DNA of 64,000 nt from CALIZF01 sp046292445 (GTDB lineage: Bacteria; Pseudomonadota; Alphaproteobacteria; Rhodobacterales; Rhodobacteraceae), in contig JBKBQT010000004.1 of NCBI GenBank assembly GCA_046292445.1, forward strand, positions 115,479 through 179,478, in the 5' to 3' direction. The notes under the pieces were generated by a model. That model saw only the letters and a program-made list of their open reading frames with translations, did no database searches and was not told the DNA's origin. Positions 25,264 through 32,663 of the stretch are shown in pieces. The number at the start of each line of letters is the position of its first letter. Positions within the stretch are counted from its first letter, which is position 1. Position numbers and translations under genes: made by a program.

Positions 25264-25785
25264 TCAGCGCGATGCGGCCACGGCATCGCGCGCGGCCCGC
25301 GGCACGGGCGGCTGCGCGCGCCAGAGCACGGCGGCGAGCGCAGCGAACAGCACGGCGGCCAGTGCAAAGCCCGCCCAGCTGTCGCCGCCGAACAGCGCCG
25401 CATTCATCCGCCGCCCGGGCAGCAGCGTGAAGAGCCCCGCCACCCCCAACGACCAGACATAGAGCTGCGCCATGGTCCGCCCGTGTTCGACAACGCGCCC
25501 GGCGCGGATCGCGGCGACCGCGCGCCAGAGCATCCCGGCCACGAGGAACGGGAGCAGGTGGATCGGCGAGAACGGGCCGATCAGCCGGATCTCGAAGATC
25601 GCGAGCGCGCTGAGCGCGGTGACGGCCATCGCACCGACCCAGACCCGCCCCGCCAGCCGGTGCCAGCGGTCGCGGCGGCGCCGCAGGATCGCCACCGGGC
25701 CGACGGCGAAAGCCAGCAGGGCGGCGGCGGTGTGAACGACGATCACGGGGCCCGATCCGAGGATCGGGGCGAGGGTCGGGGTCAT
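25264..25785 (-). CDS. DUF2306-like membrane protein
   Basis: 173 residues with four to five hydrophobic segments. The layout HTAAALLAFAVGP - RDRWHRLAGRVWVGAMAVTALSA - GPFSPIHLLPFLVAG - HGRTMAQLYVWSLGVAGLFTLLPGR matches DUF2306-type proteins, whose conserved His/Arg residues face the membrane. Function is unknown. The ATG at 25785 has AAGGAG at 6-nt spacing, while ATG 25791 is too close to it. It is divergent from a membrane-bound LytTR gene and shares with it a 162-nt control region packed with repeats. Confidence 0.78.
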   Translation of the reverse strand: MTPTLAPILGSGPVIVVHTAAALLAFAVGPVAILRRRRDRWHRLAGRVWVGAMAVTALSALAIFEIRLIGPFSPIHLLPFLVAGMLWRAVAAIRAGRVVEHGRTMAQLYVWSLGVAGLFTLLPGRRMNAALFGGDSWAGFALAAVLFAALAAVLWRAQPPVPRAARDAVAASR

Positions 25786-25799
25786 GGTCATCTCCTTGT

Positions 25800-25838
25800 C
25801 TTGCGGCGCGGCCTTGCGGCGCGGTCTTGCGGCGGGGC
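25800..25838. repeat. Three tandem 13-bp repeats in the DUF2306/LytTR promoter region
   Basis: CTTGCGGCGCGGC (25800-25812), CTTGCGGCGCGGT (25813-25825) and CTTGCGGCGGGGC (25826-25838) lie head to tail, 15 nt upstream of the DUF2306 start. They are the first of three repeat sets in this gap and may be binding sites for the LytTR protein encoded next door. Confidence 0.75.
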
Positions 25839-25901
25839 AGGCGACCGTGGCGGCCGGCTTGGCCCGGGCGACGTCTGCGTGCTAGGTCGATGCCGGGGGA
25901 C

Positions 25902-25921
25902 TGCCCTTGCCGGCAAGGGCA
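25902..25921. promoter_or_regulatory. Perfect 20-bp palindrome between DUF2306 and LytTR genes
   Basis: TGCCCTTGCC followed by its exact reverse complement GGCAAGGGCA, with no central spacer. It lies mid-gap, directly followed by the 22-bp tandem repeats. It could be a dimer-binding operator or fold into a hairpin in the LytTR transcript. Confidence 0.6.
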
Positions 25922-25960
25922 TCTGCGTGAACGGCGGAGGGCATCGGGTGAACGGCGGCC
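25917..25960. repeat. Two tandem 22-bp repeats at the LytTR gene start
   Basis: 25917-25938 and 25939-25960 share GGGCATC and GTGAACGGCGG; the GTGAACGGCGG cores start at 25927 and 25948, 21 bp apart, i.e. two helical turns. A partial third GGGCGTC follows at 25961. Both cores contain an in-frame GTG that could start translation. A 21-bp period of direct repeats is the geometry expected for LytTR-domain binding. Confidence 0.75.
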
Positions 25961-26712
25961 GGGCGTCATCGGCGATGCGCGAGTTGCGGGCGCATCTCGG
26001 CTCGCCGTTCGTGCTGGCGGTTCAGGCGGGCATCGCCGTGGTGCTCGGCCTTTCAGGCCCGTTCGGCACCTGGGACGCGCTCGCGCCCCTGCCGCGCCTC
26101 GCCTACTGGACGGCGGTAACCTTCGGCACCTACGGGCTGGGCGCCGCGCTTACGCTCGCGGTCGTGGCGCCGCTCGACCGCGACGGGGCGCATCCGGTCT
26201 GGCAGGTGGCGCGCGGCGGGGCGATCGTCGGCGCGGGGGTGGCGGTGCTGCTGGCCGCGCTTGGCCTGGTGGCCTTCGGCTGGCGCGGGCCGGCGGCGCT
26301 GCTGCCCGGCACCTCGGTGCTCGGCGCCTTCGTCGTCGCCTGGGTGGTTCTGGGGCTGCGCGCGCTCTGGCTGCGCGAGGCGCCTGCGCCCGCCGGCCCG
26401 CCCGCCATCCTGCGCCGCCTGCCGATCGAGCGGCGCGGGGCGCTGCTCGCCCTGTCGGTGCAGGATCACTATGTCGAGGTCGTCACGGCCCGTGGGCGCG
26501 GGCTGGTGCTGATGCGGCTGAGGGATGCGATCGACGAGACGGCCGGGGTCGAGGGGATGCAGGTGCACCGCTCGCATTGGGTCGCGCTGCCGGCGGTGCG
26601 CAGCGCGCGGCGTCAGGGCGACGGGGCGGCGCTGACGCTGGTGGATGGCACCGTGGTGCCGGTCAGCCGGGCAAGGATGGCCGCAGTGCGGGCGGCGGGG
26701 CTGCTGCCGTAA
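25948..26712 (+). CDS. Membrane-bound LytTR-domain transcriptional regulator
   Basis: 254 residues. Four hydrophobic helices (about 22-40, 52-77, 90-110 and 118-138) are followed by a LytTR DNA-binding domain: LPIERRGALLALSVQDHYVEV, GLVLMRLRDAI, GMQVHRSHWVAL and LVDGTVVPVSR. There is no receiver domain, so membrane signals probably reach DNA directly, as in LytTR proteins that pair with a membrane partner; DUF2306 next door is a candidate. GTG 25948 has GGAGGG at 6-nt spacing. GTG 25927 and ATG 25975 (no ribosome site) are alternatives. The start region carries tandem repeats, so autoregulation is plausible. Confidence 0.85.
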   Translation: MNGGRASSAMRELRAHLGSPFVLAVQAGIAVVLGLSGPFGTWDALAPLPRLAYWTAVTFGTYGLGAALTLAVVAPLDRDGAHPVWQVARGGAIVGAGVAVLLAALGLVAFGWRGPAALLPGTSVLGAFVVAWVVLGLRALWLREAPAPAGPPAILRRLPIERRGALLALSVQDHYVEVVTARGRGLVLMRLRDAIDETAGVEGMQVHRSHWVALPAVRSARRQGDGAALTLVDGTVVPVSRARMAAVRAAGLLP

Positions 26713-26865
26713 TCCGTAGGCCGCCCGGTGCAGCCGGTGCGACCCGCAGCCGCGGGTGCGCCGGGGGCCGGTGCAGTCGTCAGCGCGCCACGGTGTCGCC
26801 CGAGGGGAAACGGGCCGCGCCGGTCTGCCGCCCGCGCCCCCGCGTCACACCGCGCGCCGGGATGG

Positions 26866-28479
26866 TCAGTTCTCTACCTGCGTCGTCCCCGGCATCGTGA
26901 ACACCGGCAATGCGCCGCCCGCAGGCACGGCGATCGCCGCGCCATCAGCCCGGCCCGCGAGCGCATAGGCCGCCTTGCGAATGAGAGCCGGCCGTTCGGC
27001 CATGCCCGGCGCAAAGACCGCCGTCGCGGCATCGAGGCTCATGTCATACCAGGCAAGCGCCCTGTCGGGCGATGCCGCGGTGCCGAAGCCCTGCGCGACG
27101 TGATGGCCCACAAGCTCGGCATAGCCCGCCTCGCCGAGCGCGGACAGCAGCAGCGCGCCGCCCACCGCCAGCGCCATGTCATCGGTGGTGTAGCCGACGC
27201 CGAGGCAGATCCGCGCGGTGCCGGCCAGTTGCGCGGGCGCAACGCCCGATCCGGCGGCAAAGGCCTGCATCGCGGCCATCGCCGCGCCCGCATCCTGCGT
27301 GCCGAGCGCCGCGATCTTGTCGGCCAGCAGCGGGCCGAAACCCTTGCACTGCTCGACGATCTGCGCCGGGGTAAATCCGGGGATGCGCGCCATCAGGTCC
27401 TCGGACTGGCTCATCGCATAGGTCCGGGCGAGGCAGAACTGTTCCGAGAGCGCAAAGGCCGGATCGGTCATCGAGGCGACGTTGACGAAACCGCCGTTGC
27501 CGGTGGTCTGCAGGCTCACCCGGTTGCAATGGGAAGCGAGCGAGGGCTGCGGAACGCCGGCCGACAGGAACCCCGGCACCGCCGGCGCGGCCGCCGCGAT
27601 GGTCGGGGCCTGCTGCACGGGCGGCTGCGCCACGGCCGCGGGCGGCACCGAGGCGAGCACCGAGGCGCCGGTCAGCTGGCAGTTCCCGCGCTGGCAGCTG
27701 AACATCGCCGGAGTGGCGTTGAACGCCTGGAAATCGTTGCGCTGATAGCCTTCGGGTGTCGAGGCGAACACCCGCACCGTGCAGGCATTGGCGTTGCACC
27801 AGAAGGCCGAGCCGGTCAGCGAGGTATCGATGATGTAATCCGTCCGCCCGTCGCCGTTCATGTCGGCAAGCTGGATGAACCCCGACCGCTGCATGAGCTG
27901 ATCGGCATCCACATTGGCGTTGCGCGCGATCTCGTCGATCGAATCGGCCACCTCCACGGGCAGGCCGGCATAGATGCCGCCGCGCTGCGGGCGGGTGCCG
28001 AAGGTCTCGTCCCGGTAGCCGATCAGCAGGCCGCGCACGCCCATCGGGCTGCGGGCGATCTGCTGCATCGTGGCCGCGCCGCCCGATTGCGCGCGATAGT
28101 AGGACGACACGAGGAAGTCACGCTCATACTGCGTGATCTGCCCGGTGGGCGGAAAGCCCATGAGCGCCTGGTATTCGGCGATGGCCGAGCGCGACCGCGG
28201 CCCGATGGCCCCGTCGGGCGTGCCGACCGGAAAGCCGAAGTAGTTCAGCGCAACCTGCACCTCGCGGTTCTGCTCGCGCTGGTAGCTCGAGGACACCGTG
28301 GCGCGGGGCGCAGTGGTCGTGCGCGGCGCCTGCCGGCTGCGGTTCGCCTCGTTCACGATGATCCCGCCGACGATCCCGCCGACGATCCCCCCGACCAGCG
28401 CATCGGATGCGCGCGCCGCCATCGGCGTGATCGCCATCGCCGCCGCACCTGCCACCAGACCAAACATCTTCGCCCGCAT
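26866..28479 (-). CDS. Secreted peptidoglycan-binding-domain protein with glycine zipper
   Basis: 537 residues. A signal peptide (cleaved near ARAS, residue 23) is followed by a glycine-zipper run (VGGIVGGIVGGII, about 28-40). A PG_binding_1-like domain follows (VQVALNYFGFPVGTPDGAIG, then SAIAEYQALMGFPPTGQIT). An FG-GAP/EF-like calcium motif occurs near the middle (DMNGDGRTDYIID), then an Ala/Pro linker and a large all-helical C-terminal domain with several Cys and no family I recognise. It probably sits in the envelope, attached to wall and membrane. The ATG at 28479 gives the signal peptide; a longer reading adds a polar stretch. It is divergent from lipB and convergent with the LytTR gene. 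Confidence 0.75.
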   Translation of the reverse strand: MRAKMFGLVAGAAAMAITPMAARASDALVGGIVGGIVGGIIVNEANRSRQAPRTTTAPRATVSSSYQREQNREVQVALNYFGFPVGTPDGAIGPRSRSAIAEYQALMGFPPTGQITQYERDFLVSSYYRAQSGGAATMQQIARSPMGVRGLLIGYRDETFGTRPQRGGIYAGLPVEVADSIDEIARNANVDADQLMQRSGFIQLADMNGDGRTDYIIDTSLTGSAFWCNANACTVRVFASTPEGYQRNDFQAFNATPAMFSCQRGNCQLTGASVLASVPPAAVAQPPVQQAPTIAAAAPAVPGFLSAGVPQPSLASHCNRVSLQTTGNGGFVNVASMTDPAFALSEQFCLARTYAMSQSEDLMARIPGFTPAQIVEQCKGFGPLLADKIAALGTQDAGAAMAAMQAFAAGSGVAPAQLAGTARICLGVGYTTDDMALAVGGALLLSALGEAGYAELVGHHVAQGFGTAASPDRALAWYDMSLDAATAVFAPGMAERPALIRKAAYALAGRADGAAIAVPAGGALPVFTMPGTTQVEN

Positions 28480-28564
28480 TCGACCCGCTCCACATCCGTT
28501 TGCCGTCCAATCGCGGTGAGGGTAACACATGGGACGCAACACCGGGTAACGGATTTTCGGGTCG

Positions 28565-29212
28565 ATGGTCGAATGGTCAACCCTTCCCGGGCTCTCGCCC
28601 TATGCTGAGACGCTCGCGGCAATGGAGGCGCGGGCCGCCGCCATCGCTGCCGGGACGGCGCGCGAGGCGATCTGGCTGGTCGAGCATCCCCCGCTCTACA
28701 CCGCCGGGACCTCGGCCCGCCCCGGTGACCTGACCGACCCCGGCCGCTTTCCGGTCCATGTGGCGGGCCGCGGCGGGCAGTATACCTATCACGGCCCCGG
28801 CCAACGCGTCGTCTATGTGATGCTCGACCTTGGTGCCCGCGGGCGCGATGTGCGGCACTTTGTCTGCCGCCTCGAGGCCTGGGTGATCGCCACGCTCGAC
28901 AGGTTCAACGTGAAGGGCGTACGGCGGACGGGGCGCGTCGGCGTCTGGGTGGCACGCCCCGACAAGCCGCCCCTGCCCGACGGCACCCCGCGCGAGGACA
29001 AGATCGCCGCGATCGGCGTCAAGCTGCGCCGCTGGGTGAGCTTTCATGGCCTCTCGATCAATGTGGAGCCGGATCTGGCGCATTTCGACGGAATCGTGCC
29101 TTGCGGCATCCGCGGCCATGGCGTGACGTCGCTCGTCGATCTCGGCCTTCCCGTCACGATGGGCGATGTCGACACCGCGCTGCGCGAGACGTTCGAGGCG
29201 GCGCTGGGCTGA
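28565..29212 (+). CDS. lipB: Octanoyl-[acyl-carrier-protein]:protein octanoyltransferase
   Basis: 215 residues of the LipB family. The motif RGGQYTYHGPGQRVVYVMLDL lies near residues 69-89; Lys153 (AAIGVKLRRW) and Cys180 (GIVPCGIRGHGVTSL) form the catalytic dyad. It transfers octanoyl from ACP to lipoyl domains, the first step of lipoate synthesis needed for pyruvate and 2-oxoglutarate dehydrogenases. The N-terminus MVEWSTLPGLSPYAETL fits homologues. It is divergent from the envelope protein, 86 nt apart. Confidence 0.95.
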   Translation: MVEWSTLPGLSPYAETLAAMEARAAAIAAGTAREAIWLVEHPPLYTAGTSARPGDLTDPGRFPVHVAGRGGQYTYHGPGQRVVYVMLDLGARGRDVRHFVCRLEAWVIATLDRFNVKGVRRTGRVGVWVARPDKPPLPDGTPREDKIAAIGVKLRRWVSFHGLSINVEPDLAHFDGIVPCGIRGHGVTSLVDLGLPVTMGDVDTALRETFEAALG

Positions 29213-29239
29213 CGGCGGCGGGGCGGCGAAACGCGCGAT

Positions 29240-29267
29240 TTGACAGGCGCCGTGCATGCGATAGAAC
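29240..29267 (+). promoter_or_regulatory. Candidate promoter of the cytochrome c gene
   Basis: TTGACA (29240-29245) and TAGAAC (29262-29267) with 16-nt spacing, 139 nt before the cytochrome ATG in a 193-nt gap after lipB. The -35 is a perfect match; the -10 is weaker. Confidence 0.5.
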
Positions 29268-29405
29268 GCGGGATGCGCGACCGGCGGCCGGCTCGACCCA
29301 AGGCCACGCAGACGGATATTGCATAGCAGTCATCGCGGGCGTTTTGTCCGTGGCAATCCCGCGGGGCGATCGGCGCCCCCGGGCTGAACAAGGAAGCGTG
29401 ACGAC

Positions 29406-29828
29406 ATGAAGACCCTGACCCTGATCGCGGCGCTTGCTGCGGCATCCTTTGGCGGCACCGCCTTTGCGGGCGATGCGGCATCGGGCGAGAAGGAATTCGG
29501 CAAGTGCAAGACCTGCCACGGCATCGTGGCGGACGACGGTACCGAAATCCAGAAGGCCAACAAGACCGGTCCGAACCTCTACGGCGTGATCGGCCGGCAG
29601 GCCGGCACCGTCGAAGGCTTCAAATACGGCGCGAGCCTGGTGCTGGCGGGCGAGAAGGGCCTTGTCTGGGACGAGACGAACATCGTCGAATACCTCGCCG
29701 ACCCGCAGAAGTTCCTGCGCGCCTACCTCGACGACAACAAGGCCAAGTCGAACATGTCGTTCAAGCTCGCCAAGAAGGGCGACGACGTGGCGGCCTACCT
29801 CGCCTCGGTCGGACCTGCGACGAACTGA
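29406..29828 (+). CDS. cycA: Cytochrome c550/c2-type periplasmic electron carrier
   Basis: 140 residues. The signal peptide ends at TAFA (about residue 21). CKTCH binds haem at 34-38, and Met117 in SNMSFKL is the sixth ligand. Insertions between haem and Met (DDGTEIQKANKTGPNLYGVIGRQAG) match the large cytochromes c2/c550 of Paracoccus and Rhodobacter. It carries electrons from the bc1 complex to oxidase, which fits with ctaD 369 nt downstream on the same strand. AAGGAAG precedes the ATG. The subtype call rests on recognised sequence similarity, not a search. Confidence 0.9.
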   Translation: MKTLTLIAALAAASFGGTAFAGDAASGEKEFGKCKTCHGIVADDGTEIQKANKTGPNLYGVIGRQAGTVEGFKYGASLVLAGEKGLVWDETNIVEYLADPQKFLRAYLDDNKAKSNMSFKLAKKGDDVAAYLASVGPATN

Positions 29829-29845
29829 ACCGATCACGCGCACCT

Positions 29846-29874
29846 GCCCGGCCCCGTTTGACGCGGGACCGGGC
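29846..29874 (+). terminator. Hairpin downstream of the cytochrome c gene
   Basis: GCCCGG-C-CCCG (29846-29856) pairs with CGGG-A-CCGGGC (29864-29874), two stems of 6 and 4 bp separated by one mismatch, with a 7-nt loop. It lies 18 nt after the stop. No T-run follows, so it may protect the mRNA end or aid termination. Confidence 0.45.
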
Positions 29875-30071
29875 GCATCGGTCGTCCGCGACGGGCCGCG
29901 CGCGCACCCGAGTGCCCCGCGGCCCCGACGCTTCTCCACGAGCCCGAGCCGCGCCGCCGCGCGGTTGCCGCCACCGCCCGACCGGCATGCCGGGAACCCT
30001 GCGATGCAGCGCGAGCGGGCCGGCCCGCCACCGGTCCGCGACGCCATGACGCTGGCCTGAGAGGCGCCAAG

Positions 30072-30085
30072 CTGATCTGCGTCAA
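30072..30085. promoter_or_regulatory. FNR/FnrL-like box upstream of ctaD
   Basis: CTGAT-CTGC-GTCAA matches the TTGAT-N4-ATCAA consensus at eight of ten positions, 113 nt before the ctaD ATG. FnrL represses aa3-oxidase or activates high-affinity oxidase genes in Rhodobacterales, so a site here would link ctaD to oxygen. Degenerate, hence moderate confidence. Confidence 0.45.
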
Positions 30086-30197
30086 AGTCGGTCATTGCCG
30101 CAGCTTGCCGAGGCATATTAAACCAATCGCAGGAACGCGGCACGCACGATGCGAGTCAACGCGCGCGTGCCCAAGACACGAGAACCGGGAGCTGCCA

Positions 30198-31871
30198 ATG
30201 GCCGACGCCGCCATCCATGGTCACGGACACGAGGACACGCGGGGCTTCTTCACCCGCTGGTTCATGTCCACGAACCACAAGGACATCGGGATCCTCTATA
30301 TCTTCACGTCCGCTATCGTCGGCTTCATCGCCGTCGCCTTCACCGTCTACATGCGGATGGAGCTGATGGAACCGGGCGTGCAATACATGTGCATGGAGGG
30401 CGCGCGCCTGACCGCCGCGGCAGTCGAGGATTGCACCCCCAACGGGCACCTGTGGAACGTGCTGATCACCGGCCACGGCATCCTGATGATGTTCTTCGTC
30501 GTGATTCCGGCGCTCTTCGGGGGCTTTGGCAACTACTTCATGCCGCTCCAGATCGGCGCCCCGGACATGGCCTTTCCGCGGCTCAACAACCTGTCCTACT
30601 GGCTCTTCGTTGCCGGGACCGCGCTGGCGGTCGCGTCGATCCTGTCGCCCGGGGGTAACGGGCAGCTCGGGTCGGGCGTCGGCTGGGTGCTCTATCCGCC
30701 GCTGTCCACGCGCGAGGGCGGGTTCTCGATGGACCTCGCGATCTTCGCGGTCCACGTGTCGGGCGCGTCCTCGATCCTCGGCGCCATCAACATGATCACG
30801 ACGTTCCTGAACATGCGCGCGCCGGGCATGACGCTGCACAAGGTGCCGTTGTTCGCCTGGTCGATCTTCGTCACAGCCTGGCTGATCCTGCTGGCGCTGC
30901 CGGTGCTGGCCGGTGCGATCACCATGCTGCTGACCGACCGCAACTTCGGCACCACCTTCTTCGATCCGTCGGGCGGGGGCGATCCGATCCTCTACCAGCA
31001 CATCCTGTGGTTCTTCGGCCATCCCGAGGTCTACATCATCATCCTGCCGGCCTTCGGTATCATCAGCCACGTCGTCGCGACCTTTTCCAAGAAACCGATC
31101 TTCGGCTATCTGCCGATGGTCTACGCCATGGTCGCCATCGGCGTGCTCGGCTTCGTGGTCTGGGCGCACCACATGTATACGGTGGGCATGAGCCTGACGC
31201 AGCAGAGCTATTTCATGCTCGCGACGATGGTCATCGCGGTGCCGACCGGCATCAAGGTGTTCTCGTGGATCGCAACAATGTGGGGCGGGTCGGTCGAGTT
31301 CAAGACGCCGATGCTCTGGGCCTTCGGGTTCCTGTTCCTGTTCACCGTCGGCGGCGTGACCGGCATCGTGCTGAGCCAGGCCGCAATCGACCGGGCTTAT
31401 CACGACACCTACTATGTGGTGGCGCATTTCCACTACGTGATGTCGCTCGGCGCCGTGTTCGGCATCTTTGCGGGGATCTACTACTGGATCGGCAAGATGT
31501 CGGGGCGGCAGTATCCGGAATGGGCCGGCAAGGTGCATTTCTGGACGATGTTCGTCGGCTCGAACCTGACGTTCTTCCCGCAGCATTTCCTCGGCCGCCA
31601 GGGCATGCCACGGCGCTACATCGACTACCCCGAGGCCTTCGCCTACTGGAACTACGTCTCGTCGATCGGCGCCTTCCTGTCCTTTGCCTCGTTCCTCTTC
31701 TTCATCGGGGTGATGTACTACACGCTCGTCTACGGTCGCCGGGTGACCGAGAACAACTACTGGAACGAGCACGCCGACACGCTGGAATGGACGCTCCCCT
31801 CGCCGCCGCCCGAACACACGTTCGAGCAACTGCCCAAGCGCGAAGACTGGGACCGCAGCGCCGCGCACTGA
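30198..31871 (+). CDS. ctaD: Cytochrome c oxidase subunit I (aa3-type)
   Basis: 557 residues, twelve membrane helices. Haem-copper signatures are complete: the low-spin haem a ligand in ITGHGILMMFF, WFFGHPEVYIIILPAFG with CuB His and cross-linked Tyr, HHMYTVGM with the two CuB His, and HDTYYVVAHFHYVMSLG with haem a and a3 ligands. The D-channel Asn/Asp region PALFGGFGNYFMPLQIGAPDM is typical of A1-type oxidases. It reduces O2 to water and pumps protons. Subunits II and III are not in this window, so it is encoded alone, as is known for Paracoccus ctaD. ATG 30198 follows CGGGAG. Confidence 0.97.
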   Translation: MADAAIHGHGHEDTRGFFTRWFMSTNHKDIGILYIFTSAIVGFIAVAFTVYMRMELMEPGVQYMCMEGARLTAAAVEDCTPNGHLWNVLITGHGILMMFFVVIPALFGGFGNYFMPLQIGAPDMAFPRLNNLSYWLFVAGTALAVASILSPGGNGQLGSGVGWVLYPPLSTREGGFSMDLAIFAVHVSGASSILGAINMITTFLNMRAPGMTLHKVPLFAWSIFVTAWLILLALPVLAGAITMLLTDRNFGTTFFDPSGGGDPILYQHILWFFGHPEVYIIILPAFGIISHVVATFSKKPIFGYLPMVYAMVAIGVLGFVVWAHHMYTVGMSLTQQSYFMLATMVIAVPTGIKVFSWIATMWGGSVEFKTPMLWAFGFLFLFTVGGVTGIVLSQAAIDRAYHDTYYVVAHFHYVMSLGAVFGIFAGIYYWIGKMSGRQYPEWAGKVHFWTMFVGSNLTFFPQHFLGRQGMPRRYIDYPEAFAYWNYVSSIGAFLSFASFLFFIGVMYYTLVYGRRVTENNYWNEHADTLEWTLPSPPPEHTFEQLPKREDWDRSAAH

Positions 31872-31881
31872 TCCGCGCAGG

Positions 31882-31909
31882 GGGCCCCGGAGCGATCCGG
31901 GGCCCTTTT
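31882..31909 (+). terminator. Rho-independent terminator of ctaD
   Basis: GGGCCCCGGA (31882-31891) and TCCGGGGCCC (31896-31905) form a perfect 10-bp stem closed by a GCGA (GNRA) tetraloop and followed by TTTT. It begins 11 nt after the ctaD stop. The 200 nt from here to the next gene hold no further feature that I can support. Confidence 0.93.
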
Positions 31910-32123
31910 CGATTCCCTTGCGCGCCGCGGGATGGGCAGGCGTTTCCCGGTCTGAACCGTCAGCGTCGATCCGGCCGCACGCCACCGTGCCGCGAGCCTC
32001 GCCGGGAAACCCTTCCTGCACGTGCCCCGCAGTCGGACGGGCATCGGCCTGCCGTCGGACCCTGCGGTCCGTGAGACAACTTGCCGCTTCCCCCGGAACC
32101 GCGCCCCGCTATCGTCCCTGCCC

Positions 32124-32612
32124 ATGCCCTACGAATGGCTCCCCCCCGCGCCCGATGGCGCCCGCCGCCTGCACCTGTGGCCACACAAGTCGCTGTCGCC
32201 CCGCGGCTTTGCAGCGACCATCGCGATTGCGGCCGGCCTTGCCGCCGTCCCGCTGATCGCCGCGCTCGGCACGCCGGTGCTCTGGGGGGTTCTGCCGTTC
32301 TTCGTGCTCGTGATCGGCGGGCTCTGGTCGGGGCTGCGGCGCAGCGACCGCGACGCAGAGGTGCACGAACATCTCGCCATCGCACCGGACCGGATCGCCC
32401 TTACCCGGACCGATCCGCGCCGCCCGGCGCGGCATTGGCAGGCCAATCCGCATTGGGTGCGCCCCGTGCTGCACGTCTCCGGCGGGCCGGTGCCGCACTA
32501 TCTGACGCTGCAGGGCGGCCCGCGCGAGGTCGAGCTTGGCGCCTTCCTGTCCGAGGGCGAGCGCGTCAGGCTTGCAGACGAGTTGCGCGCGGCGCTGGCA
32601 GCCATGCGTTGA
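32124..32612 (+). CDS. DUF2244 membrane protein
   Basis: 162 residues. Two adjacent transmembrane helices (about 29-47 and 51-68) are followed by a soluble domain with DRIALTRTDPRRPARHWQANPHWVRPVLH and FLSEGERVRLADELRAALA, the DUF2244 pattern found widely in alphaproteobacteria. Function is unknown. The N-terminus MPYEWLPPAPDGARRLHLWPHKSL is family-typical, which fixes the start at 32124. It is separated from ctaD by a terminator and so has its own promoter. Confidence 0.85.
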   Translation: MPYEWLPPAPDGARRLHLWPHKSLSPRGFAATIAIAAGLAAVPLIAALGTPVLWGVLPFFVLVIGGLWSGLRRSDRDAEVHEHLAIAPDRIALTRTDPRRPARHWQANPHWVRPVLHVSGGPVPHYLTLQGGPREVELGAFLSEGERVRLADELRAALAAMR

Positions 32613-32663
32613 CAACCGGGGGTCGGCTGTAAATCCTGCCCGCCGTCTGCAGCGGAGTTCCCC

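Larger units (their letters stand above)
29829..30197. other. 369-nt gene-free stretch between cytochrome c and ctaD
   Basis: No convincing gene on either strand; the open frames present have poor codon structure and no homology I recognise. It holds a hairpin after the cytochrome stop (29846-29874) and a degenerate FNR-like box (30072-30085). The sequence becomes AT-richer near 30110-30130 (CATATTAAACCAATC), where a ctaD promoter is likely. Confidence 0.6.

Noticed and set aside
29835..30060. Small Arg/Pro-rich open frames between the cytochrome c gene and ctaD
   Set aside because: No ribosome sites, no GC3-consistent codon pattern in one frame and no homology recognised; treated as non-coding.
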